Notes under the pieces: generated by a model
Told to the model about the DNA's origin: nothing
Database searches by the model: none
Seen by the model: the letters and a program-made list of their open reading frames with translations, nothing else
Translations under genes and position numbers: made by a program
DNA from: Albidovulum sediminis
GTDB lineage: Bacteria > Pseudomonadota > Alphaproteobacteria > Rhodobacterales > Rhodobacteraceae
Assembly: GCF_025380365.1 (NCBI RefSeq)
Contig: NZ_JAOCQF010000002.1
Location: 142,846 to 206,845, forward strand
Length of the DNA stretch: 64,000 bases
Direction of reading: 5' to 3'
Part shown: piece after piece, positions 1 to 8,972 of the stretch
Position numbering within the stretch: the first letter of the stretch is position 1
Layout: every line of letters starts with the position of its first letter

Positions 1-358
1 CGACGCGGACGGCTATGTCACCATCGTCGGCCGGGCGAAGGACCTGATCTTCTCGGGCGGCTTCAACGTCTACCCGAAAGAGGTCGAGATGGCGCTCGAT
101 GCCTGCCCCGGCGTTCTGGAAAGTGCCGTTATCGGCGTGCCGCATCCCGACTTCGGCGAAGCCGTGGTGGCCGTCGTGGTAGCCGCGAAGGGCGTGACGC
201 TCGACCCGGAGGCGCTGGGAAAGCATCTCGCGCAGGAGATCGCGGCCTTCAAGCGCCCCAAGCACATCGCCGTCGTTCCCGACCTGCCGCGCAACACCAT
301 GGGCAAGGTGCAGAAGAACCTCCTGCGCGAGCGCTTCCGCGGCCTCTTTCAGGCCTGA
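1..358 (+). CDS. Malonyl-CoA synthetase-like acyl-CoA ligase, C-terminal part (5' end outside window)
   Basis: The reading frame is open from base 2 and ends at TGA 356-358, so only about 118 C-terminal residues are visible. They form the small C-terminal subdomain of ANL-superfamily (AMP-forming) ligases: GRAKDLIFSGGFNVYPKEVE is the hinge and A8 region, and the end contains PRNTMGKVQKNLL, whose lysine after MG is the invariant adenylation lysine. The wording of these motifs and the stretch PGVLESAVIGVPHPDFGE fit MatB-type malonyl-CoA synthetases best, which make malonyl-CoA from malonate, CoA and ATP. Another short-chain acyl-CoA ligase cannot be excluded without the N-terminal substrate pocket. 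It converges on the TRIC channel gene with no gap. Confidence 0.8.
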   Translation, partial: DADGYVTIVGRAKDLIFSGGFNVYPKEVEMALDACPGVLESAVIGVPHPDFGEAVVAVVVAAKGVTLDPEALGKHLAQEIAAFKRPKHIAVVPDLPRNTMGKVQKNLLRERFRGLFQA

Positions 359-979
359 TTACCGGCGTGGCGGGCGCGAGCGATAGACCGGCAGGCGCCA
401 TCCGAACAGAAGGCTGCCTGCCCGCAGGGTGAAGGTAACCGCGGCGCAGGCGGGAAGGGCGACGCTCTCGGGCGCGACCTGCGATGCAAGGATCGCCGCC
501 GCCGCCCCGGCCAGGGCTGCGGTCACATAAAGCTCCCCCTGCTTCAGGACCAGCGGCACCTCGTTGCAGACGACATCGCGCATGAGCCCGCCCAGGCAAC
601 CCGTCGCCACGCCCATCAGCAGCACGACCGCCGCGCCATGGCCCAACGCCATCGCCACCCCGGTTCCGGCCGGAACCGCGACCGCAAGGGCCAGCGCGTC
701 GAGCCAGGTCAGCAGCTTCAGCCTGCTCTCGAACAGATGCGCGGTGAAGAATACCAGGGCCGCCGCCGCGACCGCCGCCAGAATGAACCCGGGCTCGGCA
801 ACCCAGAAGACCGGGTTGCGGTCAAGGATGACATCGCGCACCGTGCCGCCCCCGGTGGCGGTCAGAGCGGCGACAAAGGCGAAGCCGACGATGTCCAGCT
901 GCGCGCGGCTCGCGACCAGCGCCCCCGTCAGCGCGAAGACGATAACGGAGGCATAGTCGAGAAGCTCAAGCAGCGTCAT
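359..979 (-). CDS. Trimeric intracellular cation channel (TRIC/UPF0126) family membrane protein
   Basis: A 206-residue, almost wholly hydrophobic protein with about seven membrane segments. Two internally related halves each carry the family's glycine-rich signature followed by R-D-V ([13 protein letters not shown] and [11 protein letters not shown]), as in the YicG/YadS family, whose structures show trimeric cation channels. The start at 979 is chosen because the protein then begins [12 protein letters not shown], the usual family N-terminus, and is preceded by a GGGGA ribosome site; an upstream in-frame start would add a basic tail not seen in the family. It overlaps the end of rnhA by 14 bases, so it is probably translated with it. 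The physiological ion in bacteria is not settled. Confidence 0.85.
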   Translation of the reverse strand: MTLLELLDYASVIVFALTGALVASRAQLDIVGFAFVAALTATGGGTVRDVILDRNPVFWVAEPGFILAAVAAAALVFFTAHLFESRLKLLTWLDALALAVAVPAGTGVAMALGHGAAVVLLMGVATGCLGGLMRDVVCNEVPLVLKQGELYVTAALAGAAAAILASQVAPESVALPACAAVTFTLRAGSLLFGWRLPVYRSRPPRR

Positions 980-1445
980 TCGTCCCCGCCCTTCGCGGCT
1001 TGAACGGCGCCATGCCCGCCCGCGCCAGCTCGTCGGCGCGTTCGTTCTCGGGATGACCCGCATGTCCCTTGATCCATTCCCAGGTCACCCGGTGGCCGGC
1101 CTGCACCGCATCGAGCCTTTGCCAGAGATCGACATTCTTCACCGGCTTCCTGTCCGCGGTGCGCCAACCGTTCCGCTTCCAGCCGTGGATCCAGGTCATC
1201 ACGCCGTTCTTCACATAGGCGCTGTCGGTGACGATGGTGATCGTCGACGGCCACTTCAGCGCCTCCAGCGCGGAAATCGCCGCCAGCAACTCCATGCGGT
1301 TGTTCGTCGTCTCCGCCTCGCCGCCCTTCAATTCGCGCTCGCGCACGACGCTGCCGGCCTCGACGGCCCGCATCAGCACGCCCCATCCCCCCGGCCCCGG
1401 ATTTCCAGAACAGGCCCCGTCGGTAAAGGCGAAAAGATCCGGCAT
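966..1445 (-). CDS. rnhA: Ribonuclease HI
   Basis: A 159-residue protein of the size of E. coli RNase HI, which cuts RNA in RNA-DNA hybrids. All catalytic elements are visible: D9 in [15 protein letters not shown], the glutamate in NNRMELLA, the aspartate in VTDSAYV, and the C-terminal histidine and aspartate in [15 protein letters not shown]. The start at 1445 (MPDLFAF) follows an AAGAAGAAG purine run and matches the family N-terminus; the frame continues open further upstream but that part is antisense-quality sequence lying over ispH. It lies downstream of ispH on the same strand, separated by a GC-rich hairpin repeat, and overlaps the TRIC gene. Confidence 0.96.
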   Translation of the reverse strand: MPDLFAFTDGACSGNPGPGGWGVLMRAVEAGSVVRERELKGGEAETTNNRMELLAAISALEALKWPSTITIVTDSAYVKNGVMTWIHGWKRNGWRTADRKPVKNVDLWQRLDAVQAGHRVTWEWIKGHAGHPENERADELARAGMAPFKPRRAGTNDAA

Positions 1446-1460
1446 CTGCTTCTTCTTTTT

Positions 1461-1499
1461 CCAAATATCCTCGGGGGTGTGGGGGCAGACAGCCCCCAC
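1461..1499 (+). repeat. GC-rich hairpin repeat, copy 1 (intergenic)
   Basis: A CCAAATATCCT box is followed by a G-rich stretch and a perfect 8-bp stem (GTGGGGGC 1479-1486 with GCCCCCAC 1492-1499, loop AGACA). The same box-plus-hairpin layout occurs at 19341-19377 inside xdhB, and the box alone at 12414. It lies between ispH and rnhA, where it could act as a transcript hairpin. From memory, similar elements are common between genes in Rhodobacteraceae; that is not checked here. Confidence 0.6.
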
Positions 1500-1516
1500 G
1501 GCCCGCCCGCCGCCGG

Positions 1517-2464
1517 TCAGGCCGGAATGCGGAGCGCGCGCGGGACCTTGAACTCCACGTTCTCGCGCGCGGTCTCGACCATTTCCACCGTCACGTCGAA
1601 CCGTGCCCGGAATGCGTCGATGACCTCGTTCACCAGCACCTCCGGCGCCGAGGCCCCGGCGGTGACGCCGACCGACCGCAGCCGCCCGAGCGCGCGCCAG
1701 TCGATGTCGCCGGCGCGCTGCACCAGTTGCGCGTGCGCGCAGCCCGCGGCACGGCCGACCTCGACCAGCCGGCGCGAGTTCGACGAATTCGGCGCCCCGA
1801 TCACCAGCAGCGCGTCGATCTTCGGCGCGATCGCCTTCACGGCCTCCTGCCGGTTCGTGGTGGCATAGCAGATGTCTTCCTTGTGCGGCCCGACGATGGC
1901 GGGGAAGCGCGTCTTCAAGGCCGCGACCACTTCGGCGGTGTCGTCGACCGACAGCGTCGTCTGGGTGATGAAGGCCAGCCGGGCCGGATCGCGGGGCGCG
2001 ATCTTGGCCACGTCCGCCACCGTCTCGACCAGGATGACCTCGCCTTCCGGCAACTGGCCCATCGTGCCCAGGGTCTCGGGGTGGCCGGCGTGGCCGATCA
2101 TCACCATCTGCAGGCCGTTCTCGTGGTGCCGCTCCGCCTCGATATGGACCTTGGAGACCAGCGGGCAGGTGGCATCGACGAAGGTCATGCCGCGCCGCGC
2201 GGCTTCGGCCGGTACCGCTTTCGGCACGCCATGGGCGGAAAAGATCACCGGCCGGTCGGCGGGGCAGTCGTCGAGGTCCTCGACGAAGACCGCGCCTTTC
2301 GCCCGCAGGCCGTCGACGACGAAGCGGTTGTGCACGATCTCGTGGCGGACATAGACGGGTGCCCCCCATTTCTCGATCGCCATCTCGACGATGCGGATGG
2401 CGCGGTCGACGCCGGCGCAGAAGCCGCGCGGCGCTGCCAGGTAAAGGGTGAGCTGTTCGGTCAT
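1517..2464 (-). CDS. ispH: 4-hydroxy-3-methylbut-2-enyl diphosphate reductase
   Basis: A 315-residue IspH/LytB protein, the last enzyme of the non-mevalonate isoprenoid pathway, reducing HMBPP to IPP and DMAPP with a [4Fe-4S] cluster. The three cluster cysteines are visible in [23 protein letters not shown] and [12 protein letters not shown], with the catalytic TNRQ motif following the third. Substrate-binding histidines lie in the VRHEIVHN and GHAGHPE segments. The start at 2464 ([16 protein letters not shown]) puts the first cysteine at the usual distance from the N-terminus; a longer in-frame start would add an unlikely proline/arginine-rich leader. It is the first gene of a probable ispH-rnhA-TRIC unit. 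Confidence 0.96.
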   Translation of the reverse strand: MTEQLTLYLAAPRGFCAGVDRAIRIVEMAIEKWGAPVYVRHEIVHNRFVVDGLRAKGAVFVEDLDDCPADRPVIFSAHGVPKAVPAEAARRGMTFVDATCPLVSKVHIEAERHHENGLQMVMIGHAGHPETLGTMGQLPEGEVILVETVADVAKIAPRDPARLAFITQTTLSVDDTAEVVAALKTRFPAIVGPHKEDICYATTNRQEAVKAIAPKIDALLVIGAPNSSNSRRLVEVGRAAGCAHAQLVQRAGDIDWRALGRLRSVGVTAGASAPEVLVNEVIDAFRARFDVTVEMVETARENVEFKVPRALRIPA

Positions 2465-2588
2465 CGCGTCCTCGGTCCGTCGTGCCGGGACACTAAGCCA
2501 GCCCCGGGTCCGAGACAACCGGCCGTCCGCCGCCTGCGGGGCGCGGCCTGCGCCGGGGCCGGCCCGCCCCGCTGCGGTCGCCGCCGGC

Positions 2589-3161
2589 TCACTTACCGCC
2601 GGCGGCCTCTTCCTCACGCTCGTAGCGGGGCTCGCGCGGCGGCCGCCCGATCACCTCGCGCAGCGCGTCAAGCTCGATGAAGTTGTCGGCCTGCCGGCGC
2701 AATTCGTCGGCGATCATCGGCGGCTGCGAGCGGATCGTGGAGACGACCGAGACCCGCACCCCCTGCCGCTGCAGGCTTTCGACCAGCGGGCGGAAATCGC
2801 CATCGCCCGAGAACAGGACGATGTGATCGACGCGGGGGGCAAGTTCCATGGCATCGACGGTCAGTTCGATGTCCATGTTGCCCTTGACCTTCCGCCGGCC
2901 CTGGCTGTCGGTGTATTCCTTCGCGGGCTTCGTCACCATGCAGAAGCCGTTGTAGTGCAGCCAGTCCACCAGTGGGCGGATCGGCGAATACTCGTCGTTC
3001 TCCAGCAGCGCGGTATAGTAGAACGCGCGCAGAAGCTTGCCCCGCCGCTCGAACTCCTGCCTGAGAAGCTTGTAGTCGATGTCGAACCCGAGCGCCTTCG
3101 CGGCCGCATAGAGGTTCGACCCGTCGATGAACAGCGCAAGCCGTTCGTCCTTGTAGAACAT
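2589..3161 (-). CDS. NYN-domain (LabA/DUF88-type) putative ribonuclease
   Basis: A 190-residue PIN-like NYN domain protein. The conserved acidic residues expected to bind metal are in [12 protein letters not shown] near residue 12, [12 protein letters not shown] in the middle, and [13 protein letters not shown], the most typical NYN motif. The family includes RNA-cleaving enzymes and LabA-like proteins, but the target here is unknown. The start at 3161 has a good GGAAGGA ribosome site nine bases upstream. The last 20 residues are charged and disordered. It is divergent from folK, with an 18-bp near-palindrome between them. Confidence 0.85.
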   Translation of the reverse strand: MFYKDERLALFIDGSNLYAAAKALGFDIDYKLLRQEFERRGKLLRAFYYTALLENDEYSPIRPLVDWLHYNGFCMVTKPAKEYTDSQGRRKVKGNMDIELTVDAMELAPRVDHIVLFSGDGDFRPLVESLQRQGVRVSVVSTIRSQPPMIADELRRQADNFIELDALREVIGRPPREPRYEREEEAAGGK

Positions 3162-3209
3162 CAAATGTTCCTTCCAAAATAGGTGTTGCCGAAGTCCGTT
3201 CCGGCGGCA

Positions 3210-3227
3210 CCGGGTTGGCCAATCCGG
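3210..3227. promoter_or_regulatory. Near-perfect palindrome between NYN gene and folK
   Basis: CCGGGTTGGCCAATCCGG is an 18-bp palindrome with one mismatched pair and a central TTGGCCAA, in the 116-bp divergent intergenic region. It could be an operator for either gene. No regulator is encoded next to it. Confidence 0.35.
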
Positions 3228-3277
3228 TTTCGGCGAAGGTCTGAGTGGAGCTACAGTAAGCAACATCGGGAGGGTCA

Positions 3278-3853
3278 ATGGTATCTGTCCAAAAGGATAG
3301 GCAGGCGCTGATCGCGCTCGGCGGAAACCTTCCGGCCGGAACGGTCGGGTCGGCCGACCTCCTGCGCATCGCCCTGGCCGATCTTGCCGGCAGGGCGGGG
3401 CGGCTTCAGGCGGTCAGCAGGTTCTTCTTGACACCGGCCTTCCCGGCCGGGTCCGGGCCGGACTACGTCAATGCCGCGGCCCTTCTGTCCACCGCGCTTG
3501 CCCCCGGTGCGCTGCTTGCGGTGCTGCACGATGTCGAGGCGCTGCACGGGCGCGAACGGACGACGCGCTGGGGCGCGCGCACGCTCGACCTCGACCTTCT
3601 CGCGATGGGGGACAAGGTCTTGCCCGACGCGGCCACCCAGGACCGCTGGCGAGCGCTTGACCCCGCGCGCCAGCGCGAGGTGGCGCCGGACCGTCTGATC
3701 CTGCCCCATCCCCGGCTTCAGGACCGCGGATTCGTGCTTGTGCCGCTGATGGACATCGCCCCCCTGTGGCGCCATCCGCGGACGGGGAAGACGGTCGCGG
3801 AGATGGCCGCTGCCCTGCCCGAGGCCGACAAAGCGGCGATCCGGCCGCTTTGA
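3278..3853 (+). CDS. folK: 2-amino-4-hydroxy-6-hydroxymethyldihydropteridine pyrophosphokinase
   Basis: A 191-residue HPPK, which transfers pyrophosphate from ATP to 6-hydroxymethyl-7,8-dihydropterin in folate synthesis. Diagnostic features are the N-terminal ALIALGGNLP, the substrate loop and acidic metal site in RWGARTLDLDLLAMGD, and the ILPHPRLQDRGFVLVPLMDIAP block. It is slightly longer than E. coli FolK (about 159 residues) because of a spacer in the DKVLPDAATQDRW region. The ATG at 3278 follows a GGGAGGG ribosome site. It stands alone here; no folP or folB is adjacent. Confidence 0.95.
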   Translation: MVSVQKDRQALIALGGNLPAGTVGSADLLRIALADLAGRAGRLQAVSRFFLTPAFPAGSGPDYVNAAALLSTALAPGALLAVLHDVEALHGRERTTRWGARTLDLDLLAMGDKVLPDAATQDRWRALDPARQREVAPDRLILPHPRLQDRGFVLVPLMDIAPLWRHPRTGKTVAEMAAALPEADKAAIRPL

Positions 3854-3867
3854 GGGGGATTCCGTGC

Positions 3868-3896
3868 TTGTCAAGGCTGGACATAGGGCATAAATA
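3868..3896 (+). promoter_or_regulatory. Probable sigma-70-type promoter for rpoZ
   Basis: TTGTCA (3868-3873) and TAAATA (3891-3896) are separated by exactly 17 bases in the folK-rpoZ gap, about 37 bases before the rpoZ start. This is a close fit to the vegetative promoter consensus and the local sequence is AT-richer than its surroundings. Confidence 0.6.
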
Positions 3897-3932
3897 GCGG
3901 CTTCCACCTTCCCAGATGGATTGGAGTAGCCG

Positions 3933-4286
3933 ATGGCCCGCGTGACGGTCGAAGATTGCGTTGACAAGGTTCCGAACCGGTTCGAGCTGGTCATGCTCGC
4001 GGCGCATCGTGCGCGCGAAATCGCCGCAGGCTCCGGGCTGACGATCGACCGCGACAACGACAAGAACCCCGTCGTGGCACTGCGCGAGATCGCGGACGAG
4101 ACGCAGACCGCCGCGGAACTGCGCGAGCGGATGATCGAAAGCCACCAGACGCAGATCGAGGTCGACGAGCCCGAGGATGACGCCATGGCGCTTCTGATGC
4201 GGACCGAGGTCGATCGTCCCGCCCACGACGACATGGACGAAGAGCGTCTTCTGCGCCAGTTGATGGAAGCGCAGGGCCAGGGCTGA
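3933..4286 (+). CDS. rpoZ: RNA polymerase omega subunit
   Basis: A 117-residue omega subunit, which wraps the beta-prime C-terminus and helps assemble RNA polymerase. The first 60 residues have the conserved core [31 protein letters not shown] and [10 protein letters not shown]. The acidic C-terminal tail (from about residue 75) is longer than in E. coli and is typical of alphaproteobacteria. It is followed 29 bases later by rsh, the usual rpoZ-spoT pairing; in other bacteria omega is part of the ppGpp binding site on the polymerase. Confidence 0.96.
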   Translation: MARVTVEDCVDKVPNRFELVMLAAHRAREIAAGSGLTIDRDNDKNPVVALREIADETQTAAELRERMIESHQTQIEVDEPEDDAMALLMRTEVDRPAHDDMDEERLLRQLMEAQGQG

Positions 4287-4315
4287 AGGCTCACGCCCGG
4301 GACGAGCGGACCACG

Positions 4316-6436
4316 ATGATCGACGTCGAAGACCTCATCGCCCTTGTCCACAACTACAATCCGCACACCAATGCCGACCTGATCCGGCGCGCCTATGACT
4401 ATGGCCGCCGGATGCACGAGGGCCAGAAGCGCCATTCGGGAGAAGATTACTTCTCCCACCCCGTCGCCGTCGCCGCGATCCTGACCGAGCAGCGGCTGGA
4501 CGACGCCACCATCGTGACGGCGCTGTTGCACGACACGATAGAGGATACCAAGTCCACCTTCGCCGAGGTCGCCCGCCAGTTCGGCGAGGAGATCGCGGAA
4601 CTGGTGGACGGGGTCACCAAGCTGACCAACCTGCAACTGTCCTCGACCGCCTCGAAGCAGTCGGAAAACTTCCGCAAGCTGTTCATGGCGATGTCGAAGG
4701 ACCTGCGGGTCATCCTCGTCAAGCTGGCCGACCGGCTGCACAACATGCGCACCATCAAGTCGCTGCCGGCCGAAAAGCAGGCGCGCAAGGCGCGCGAGAC
4801 GATGGACATCTTCGCGCCGCTCGCTGGCCGCATGGGCATGCAGTGGATGCGCGAGGAGCTTGAGGACCTGTCCTTCCGCGTCCTCAACCCCGAGGCGCGA
4901 TCCTCGATCATCCGGCGCTTCATCACGCTCCAGAAGGAAACCGGCGACGTGATCCAGAAGATCACCGCCGACATCCGGCTGGAGCTGGAGAAGGAGGCGA
5001 TCGAGGCCGATGTCTACGGCCGCGCCAAGAAGCCCTATTCGATCTGGCGCAAGATGCAGGAAAAGCAGCTTGCCTTCTCGCGCCTGTCGGACATCTACGG
5101 CTTCCGCGTGATCTGCCGGTCGGAAAGCGACTGCTACCGCATCCTCGGCGCGATCCACCGCCGCTGGCGCGCGGTGCCGGGGCGGTTCAAGGACTACATC
5201 AGCCAGCCGAAGTCGAACGGCTATCGCTCCATCCACACCACCGTGTCGGGGCGCGACGGCAAGCGGGTGGAGGTGCAGATCCGCACCCGGCAGATGCACG
5301 AGGTGGCCGAGGCGGGGGTCGCCGCCCACTGGTCCTACCGTGACGGCCAGCGTGCGCAGAACCCCTTCGCTGTCGATCCCGCGAAATGGATCGCCACGCT
5401 GACCGAACGCTTCGACACCGGCGAGGATCACGACGAGTTTCTCGAGAACGTGAAGCTCGAGATGTATTCCGACCAGGTCTTCTGCTTCACGCCGAAGGGC
5501 GACGTGGTGCAGTTGCCGAAGGGGGCGACGCCCATCGACTTCGCCTATGCGATCCACACCCGGATCGGCAATTCCTGCGTCGGCGCCAAGGTCGACGGGA
5601 TTCGCGTGCCGCTCTGGACGCGGCTGAAGAACGGCCAGTCGGTCGAGGTCATCACCGCGACCGGGCAGCGCCCGCAGGCGACCTGGATCGACATCGTGGT
5701 GACCGGCCGCGCCAAGTCCGCTATCCGCCGCAGCCTGCGGGAAGAGGACCGCGAGCGTTTCGTCAAGCTCGGTCAGGAACTGGCCCGCGTCGCGTTCGAG
5801 CATGTCGGCCGCAAGGTCACCGAGAAGGCCCTGAAGATTGCGGCCAAGAACCTGGCCCTGGCCGATGAGAAGGAAGTTCTGGCGCGCATCGGTTCGGCCG
5901 AACTGACCGCGAGCGAGGTTCTCGCGGCGATCTATCCCGAACTGGCGCAGAACCCGTCCGAGGAGGTTGATTCGCGCCGGGCCGTCCTGGGCCTGACCGC
6001 CGACCAAAGCTTCCGGCGCGCGAACTGCTGCCAGCCGGTGCCCGGCGAGCGGATCGTCGGCATCACCTATCGCGGGCAGGGCGTGGTCGTTCACGCCATC
6101 GACTGCCCCGCGCTGGCCGAGTTCGAGGATCAGCCCGCGCGCTGGATCGACCTGCACTGGCACTCGGGTCGGCACGCCGCCGCCTATTCCGTCAGCCTCA
6201 ATCTCACGATTGCGAACGATGCGGGCGTGCTGGGGCGAATCTGCACCTTGATTGGCACCCACAAGGCCAATATCTCCGATCTGACGTTCGTTGACCGCAA
6301 ACCGGATTTCTACCGGCTGATTGTCGAGGTCGACCTGCGGGACGCAGAGCATCTTCATGCAGTGCTGACCGCGCTTGAAGCGGAACCGGATGTCGCTCAG
6401 GTCGAGCGGTACCGGGACCTGAACCGCAAGCCCTGA
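4316..6436 (+). CDS. rsh: Bifunctional (p)ppGpp synthetase/hydrolase (Rsh)
   Basis: A 706-residue long-form RelA/SpoT homologue that makes and degrades the starvation alarmone (p)ppGpp. The hydrolase HD domain is intact, with HD at residues 72-73 and ED at 76-77 in LHDTIEDT. The synthetase domain follows, with FRVICRSESDCYR, SNGYRSIHTTV, VEVQIRT and AAHWSYR. Next come a TGS domain (VFCFTPKGDVVQLPKGATPIDFAYAIHT) and a C-terminal ACT domain after about residue 625. Because both catalytic domains look complete it is probably the only such enzyme in the cell, as is usual in alphaproteobacteria. The next gene begins 26 bases downstream. Confidence 0.96.
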   Translation: MIDVEDLIALVHNYNPHTNADLIRRAYDYGRRMHEGQKRHSGEDYFSHPVAVAAILTEQRLDDATIVTALLHDTIEDTKSTFAEVARQFGEEIAELVDGVTKLTNLQLSSTASKQSENFRKLFMAMSKDLRVILVKLADRLHNMRTIKSLPAEKQARKARETMDIFAPLAGRMGMQWMREELEDLSFRVLNPEARSSIIRRFITLQKETGDVIQKITADIRLELEKEAIEADVYGRAKKPYSIWRKMQEKQLAFSRLSDIYGFRVICRSESDCYRILGAIHRRWRAVPGRFKDYISQPKSNGYRSIHTTVSGRDGKRVEVQIRTRQMHEVAEAGVAAHWSYRDGQRAQNPFAVDPAKWIATLTERFDTGEDHDEFLENVKLEMYSDQVFCFTPKGDVVQLPKGATPIDFAYAIHTRIGNSCVGAKVDGIRVPLWTRLKNGQSVEVITATGQRPQATWIDIVVTGRAKSAIRRSLREEDRERFVKLGQELARVAFEHVGRKVTEKALKIAAKNLALADEKEVLARIGSAELTASEVLAAIYPELAQNPSEEVDSRRAVLGLTADQSFRRANCCQPVPGERIVGITYRGQGVVVHAIDCPALAEFEDQPARWIDLHWHSGRHAAAYSVSLNLTIANDAGVLGRICTLIGTHKANISDLTFVDRKPDFYRLIVEVDLRDAEHLHAVLTALEAEPDVAQVERYRDLNRKP

Positions 6437-6461
6437 GGCAGGGCAGGAAGGAAGCTGACCG

Positions 6462-7118
6462 GTGGTCTTCAAGCGGCGCAACCCGCGGACCTACCTGCAG
6501 ATGCTGGCGGAGTCGTTCTGGCCCCGCGGCGGCTGGACGCGCGCCTTCCATTATGTCCGGCACCGCATCCACCGCCTGCCCGACAACCCGCGCAGCATCG
6601 CCCGCGGGGTCGCCGCTGGCGTCTTCGTCAGCTTCACACCGCTTTACGGGTTCCACTTCATCGCCGCCTATCTTTCTGCCCGACTTGTGCGTGGCAACGT
6701 GCTCGCGGCGCTGCTTGGCACCTTTTTCGGCAACCCGCTTACCTTTCCCATCATCGCCTTCAGTTCCCTCAAGATCGGCCATTTCATCCTCGGGACGGAG
6801 TTTGACGAGGCCGCCCATGCCACGCTGTTCGGCGAATTCGTGGGTGCGGGGCAGGACCTGAAGCACAACTTCCTCGCGCTGTTCACGGATACCGTCGCGC
6901 ATTGGGACAACCTGATCGGCTTCTTCGACAGGGTCTTCCTGCCCTACCTCGTGGGCGGGCTGATCCCCGGCCTGATCGCCGGTGTCGTCAGCTACTGGCT
7001 GTCCGAGCCGGTGATCGCCGCCTACCAGAAACGGCGGCGGAAGAAGCTGAAGGACCGGCTGGAGAAACTGCGCGAGAAGCTGCACGCACGCGCCGAGGAG
7101 CGGCGCGAGAAGAACTGA
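6462..7118 (+). CDS. DUF2062 family membrane protein
   Basis: A 218-residue membrane protein of the DUF2062 family, of unknown function. It starts at GTG 6462 after a strong GGAAGGA ribosome site. Visible features are a basic N-terminus, the family block PRSIARGVAAGVFVSFTPLYGFHFIAA, a GTFFGNPLTFPII segment with a membrane helix, a second hydrophobic pair near residues 160-185, and a highly basic C-terminal tail (KRRRKKLKDRLEKLREKL) likely to be a cytoplasmic helix. Its place directly after rsh and before pdxJ is common in Rhodobacterales. Confidence 0.85.
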   Translation: MVFKRRNPRTYLQMLAESFWPRGGWTRAFHYVRHRIHRLPDNPRSIARGVAAGVFVSFTPLYGFHFIAAYLSARLVRGNVLAALLGTFFGNPLTFPIIAFSSLKIGHFILGTEFDEAAHATLFGEFVGAGQDLKHNFLALFTDTVAHWDNLIGFFDRVFLPYLVGGLIPGLIAGVVSYWLSEPVIAAYQKRRRKKLKDRLEKLREKLHARAEERREKN

Positions 7119-7211
7119 GGTGAATTGTACCGATGACGATTCACCCGTTCACAGCGTCCCATGGCCTGTTCTAACGTGATCCCCGACCCATCGACGAACG
7201 GAGCAGCTCAG

Positions 7212-7955
7212 GTGGCGCAACTCAGGCTTGGCGTGAACATCGACCATGTGGCGACCGTCCGTAACGCGCGCGGCACCGCGTGGCCCGATCCCGTGCGCGC
7301 GGCGCTTCTGGCCGAGGCGGCGGGGGCGGACGGCATCACCGCGCATCTGCGCGAGGACCGGCGCCACATCGTCGACGCGGATATCGAGCGGCTGATGGCG
7401 TCGCTGACGCGACCGCTCAACTTCGAGTGCGCCGCAACGGCCGAGATGCAGGCCATCGCGCTGCGCCACCGCCCGCACGCCGTCTGCATCGTCCCCGAGA
7501 AGCGGGAGGAGCGGACGACCGAGGGCGGGCTTGACGTCGCCGCCGACATCGCCCGTCTCACCGACTACATCGCGCCGCTGCGGGAGGCGGGCAGCCGCGT
7601 GTCGATGTTCATCGGCCACGATCCCCGCCAGATCGAGGCGTCCGCCCGGATCGGCGCGGCAGTGGTGGAACTTCACACCGGCCATTACTGCGACCTGCAT
7701 GCCGAGGGTCGTCTTGCCGAACGCGACGCGGAGCTTGCAGCCCTTGCCGAGGGCGCGCGGCTTGCGCATTCGCTGGGGCTGGAGGTCCACGCCGGCCACG
7801 GGCTGACCTACGACACCGTCGGACCCATCGCCGCCCTGCCCGAAGTCCGCGAACTCAACATCGGGCATTTCCTGATCGGAGAGGCGATCTTCGTCGGACT
7901 GGACACAGCCATCGGCAAGATGCGCCAATTGATGGACGAGTCGCGCGGCGGTTAA
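7212..7955 (+). CDS. pdxJ: Pyridoxine 5'-phosphate synthase
   Basis: PdxJ condenses 1-deoxyxylulose 5-phosphate with 3-amino-2-oxopropyl phosphate to give pyridoxine 5'-phosphate. The protein has the family sequence [18 protein letters not shown] at the N-terminus, [40 protein letters not shown], and the phosphate-binding [15 protein letters not shown] near the C-terminus. The GTG at 7212 is preferred because it gives 247 residues, an E. coli-like N-terminus and a GGAG site eight bases upstream; an ATG at 7161 in the same frame would add 17 unconserved residues and has no ribosome site. It ends one base from the convergent LysR gene. Confidence 0.93.
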   Translation: MAQLRLGVNIDHVATVRNARGTAWPDPVRAALLAEAAGADGITAHLREDRRHIVDADIERLMASLTRPLNFECAATAEMQAIALRHRPHAVCIVPEKREERTTEGGLDVAADIARLTDYIAPLREAGSRVSMFIGHDPRQIEASARIGAAVVELHTGHYCDLHAEGRLAERDAELAALAEGARLAHSLGLEVHAGHGLTYDTVGPIAALPEVRELNIGHFLIGEAIFVGLDTAIGKMRQLMDESRGG

Positions 7956-7956
7956 G

Positions 7957-8874
7957 CTACGGCGGCGGCGCGGCGCCCCGCGTCCGACCCAGACCGGCCG
8001 CTGCCGTTTCCTCCTTCAGCCAGCGCGAGAAGGCTCGGACGGCGCGCCCCGGACGCCTGTCTTCCGCCGTGACGAGCCAGTAATGGTTCTGCGTCGCGTG
8101 GCGGCCGTGGAAGGGTTCCACAAGGCGACCGTTGGCCAGGGCATCGACGGCCAGCGTCTCGAATGTCAGGTACACGCCCGCGCCGGTCATTGCGGCGTCG
8201 AGGCACAGCATCGCGTCCGAGAACACCGGCCCTTCGCCCGGCACCACGTCGGGGTGGCCTTCGGGGCCAAGCCAGTCCTGCCAGCCGAAGTTCGCGCGGG
8301 TTTCGCGGATCACGGGCACATGGGCGAGGTCGCCATGGGTGCGAAGGCTGCGGGCAAGCTCGGGCGCGCAGACCGGAAAGATCACTTGCGGGAACAACCG
8401 CTCGGCGTTCACCCCGGGCCATCCGCCCCTGCCCACGCGGACGCACAGGTCGACCTCGCCCGCCGAGGGGTTCAGAAGCGAGAGATCGGCGTCGAAGCGG
8501 ACACGGATACCCGGATGGGCCGCCTGGAATCGCGGCAGGCGCCAGATCAGCCAGCGCGCCGCAAAGACGGGCGCGACCGATACCGTCAGGACGTTGTCGA
8601 GATCGCGCCCGGCGCGCGCGATGGCCGCCCCGATCCGGGCGAACCCCTGCGAGAGCAGCACCGTGATCTCGCGTCCGCGTTCCGTCGGTGTCATGCCGCC
8701 CGGCCGCCGCTCGAAAAGCGTCAGGCCAAGCTGCCGTTCGGCCAGAAGCACCTGCTGGCTGACAGCGCCCGGCGTGACGCCAAGATCGTCGGCCGCCGCG
8801 CGCAGCGTGCCGCAGCGGGCGACCGCCTCGACGGCGCGCAGGGCGGGCAACGGGATGCGGTTCAGCGGGTTCAT
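7957..8874 (-). CDS. LysR-family transcriptional regulator (GcvA-like)
   Basis: A 305-residue LysR regulator. The N-terminal winged helix-turn-helix is clear (PALRAVEAVARCGTLRAAADDLGVTPGAVSQQVLLAERQLG), followed by FERRPGGMTPTERG and a periplasmic-binding-like effector domain starting near residue 95 (SVAPVFAARWLIWRLPRFQAAHPGI). The sequence style is that of the GcvA subgroup. Its start codon lies in a perfect 15-bp palindrome, so autoregulation is likely. The divergent neighbour is a 63-residue basic protein, a possible target. The effector cannot be told from sequence. Confidence 0.9.
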   Translation of the reverse strand: MNPLNRIPLPALRAVEAVARCGTLRAAADDLGVTPGAVSQQVLLAERQLGLTLFERRPGGMTPTERGREITVLLSQGFARIGAAIARAGRDLDNVLTVSVAPVFAARWLIWRLPRFQAAHPGIRVRFDADLSLLNPSAGEVDLCVRVGRGGWPGVNAERLFPQVIFPVCAPELARSLRTHGDLAHVPVIRETRANFGWQDWLGPEGHPDVVPGEGPVFSDAMLCLDAAMTGAGVYLTFETLAVDALANGRLVEPFHGRHATQNHYWLVTAEDRRPGRAVRAFSRWLKEETAAAGLGRTRGAAPPP

Positions 8875-8888
8875 ATAGCCAGGCTATA
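8874..8888. promoter_or_regulatory. Perfect palindrome overlapping the LysR start, probable operator
   Basis: TATAGCC-A-GGCTATA is a perfect 7+1+7 palindrome that includes the first base of the LysR start codon. It satisfies the T-N11-A rule of LysR binding sites in two registers. It lies 85 bases from the divergent small gene. Confidence 0.55.
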
Positions 8889-8972
8889 CCCTGAAGCAGC
8901 AATCCGGCAATGCGCGACGGCGACCGATCGGGCAGGAACGACAGCACGACAGCGCCGGAAAGGATCCCGACA

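Noticed and set aside
3176-3188. AAAATAGGTGTTG shared by the NYN upstream region and 53952-53964
   Set aside because: A single 13-base match between unrelated places, with no shared surrounding structure; treated as chance.
3275-6481. Very long open frame antisense to rsh, plus similar ones antisense to pdxJ-lepB (7952-10543) and dnaE (22411-25425)
   Set aside because: They are mirror images of high-GC coding sequence, rich in R, G, H and L, cross several real genes and match no family.
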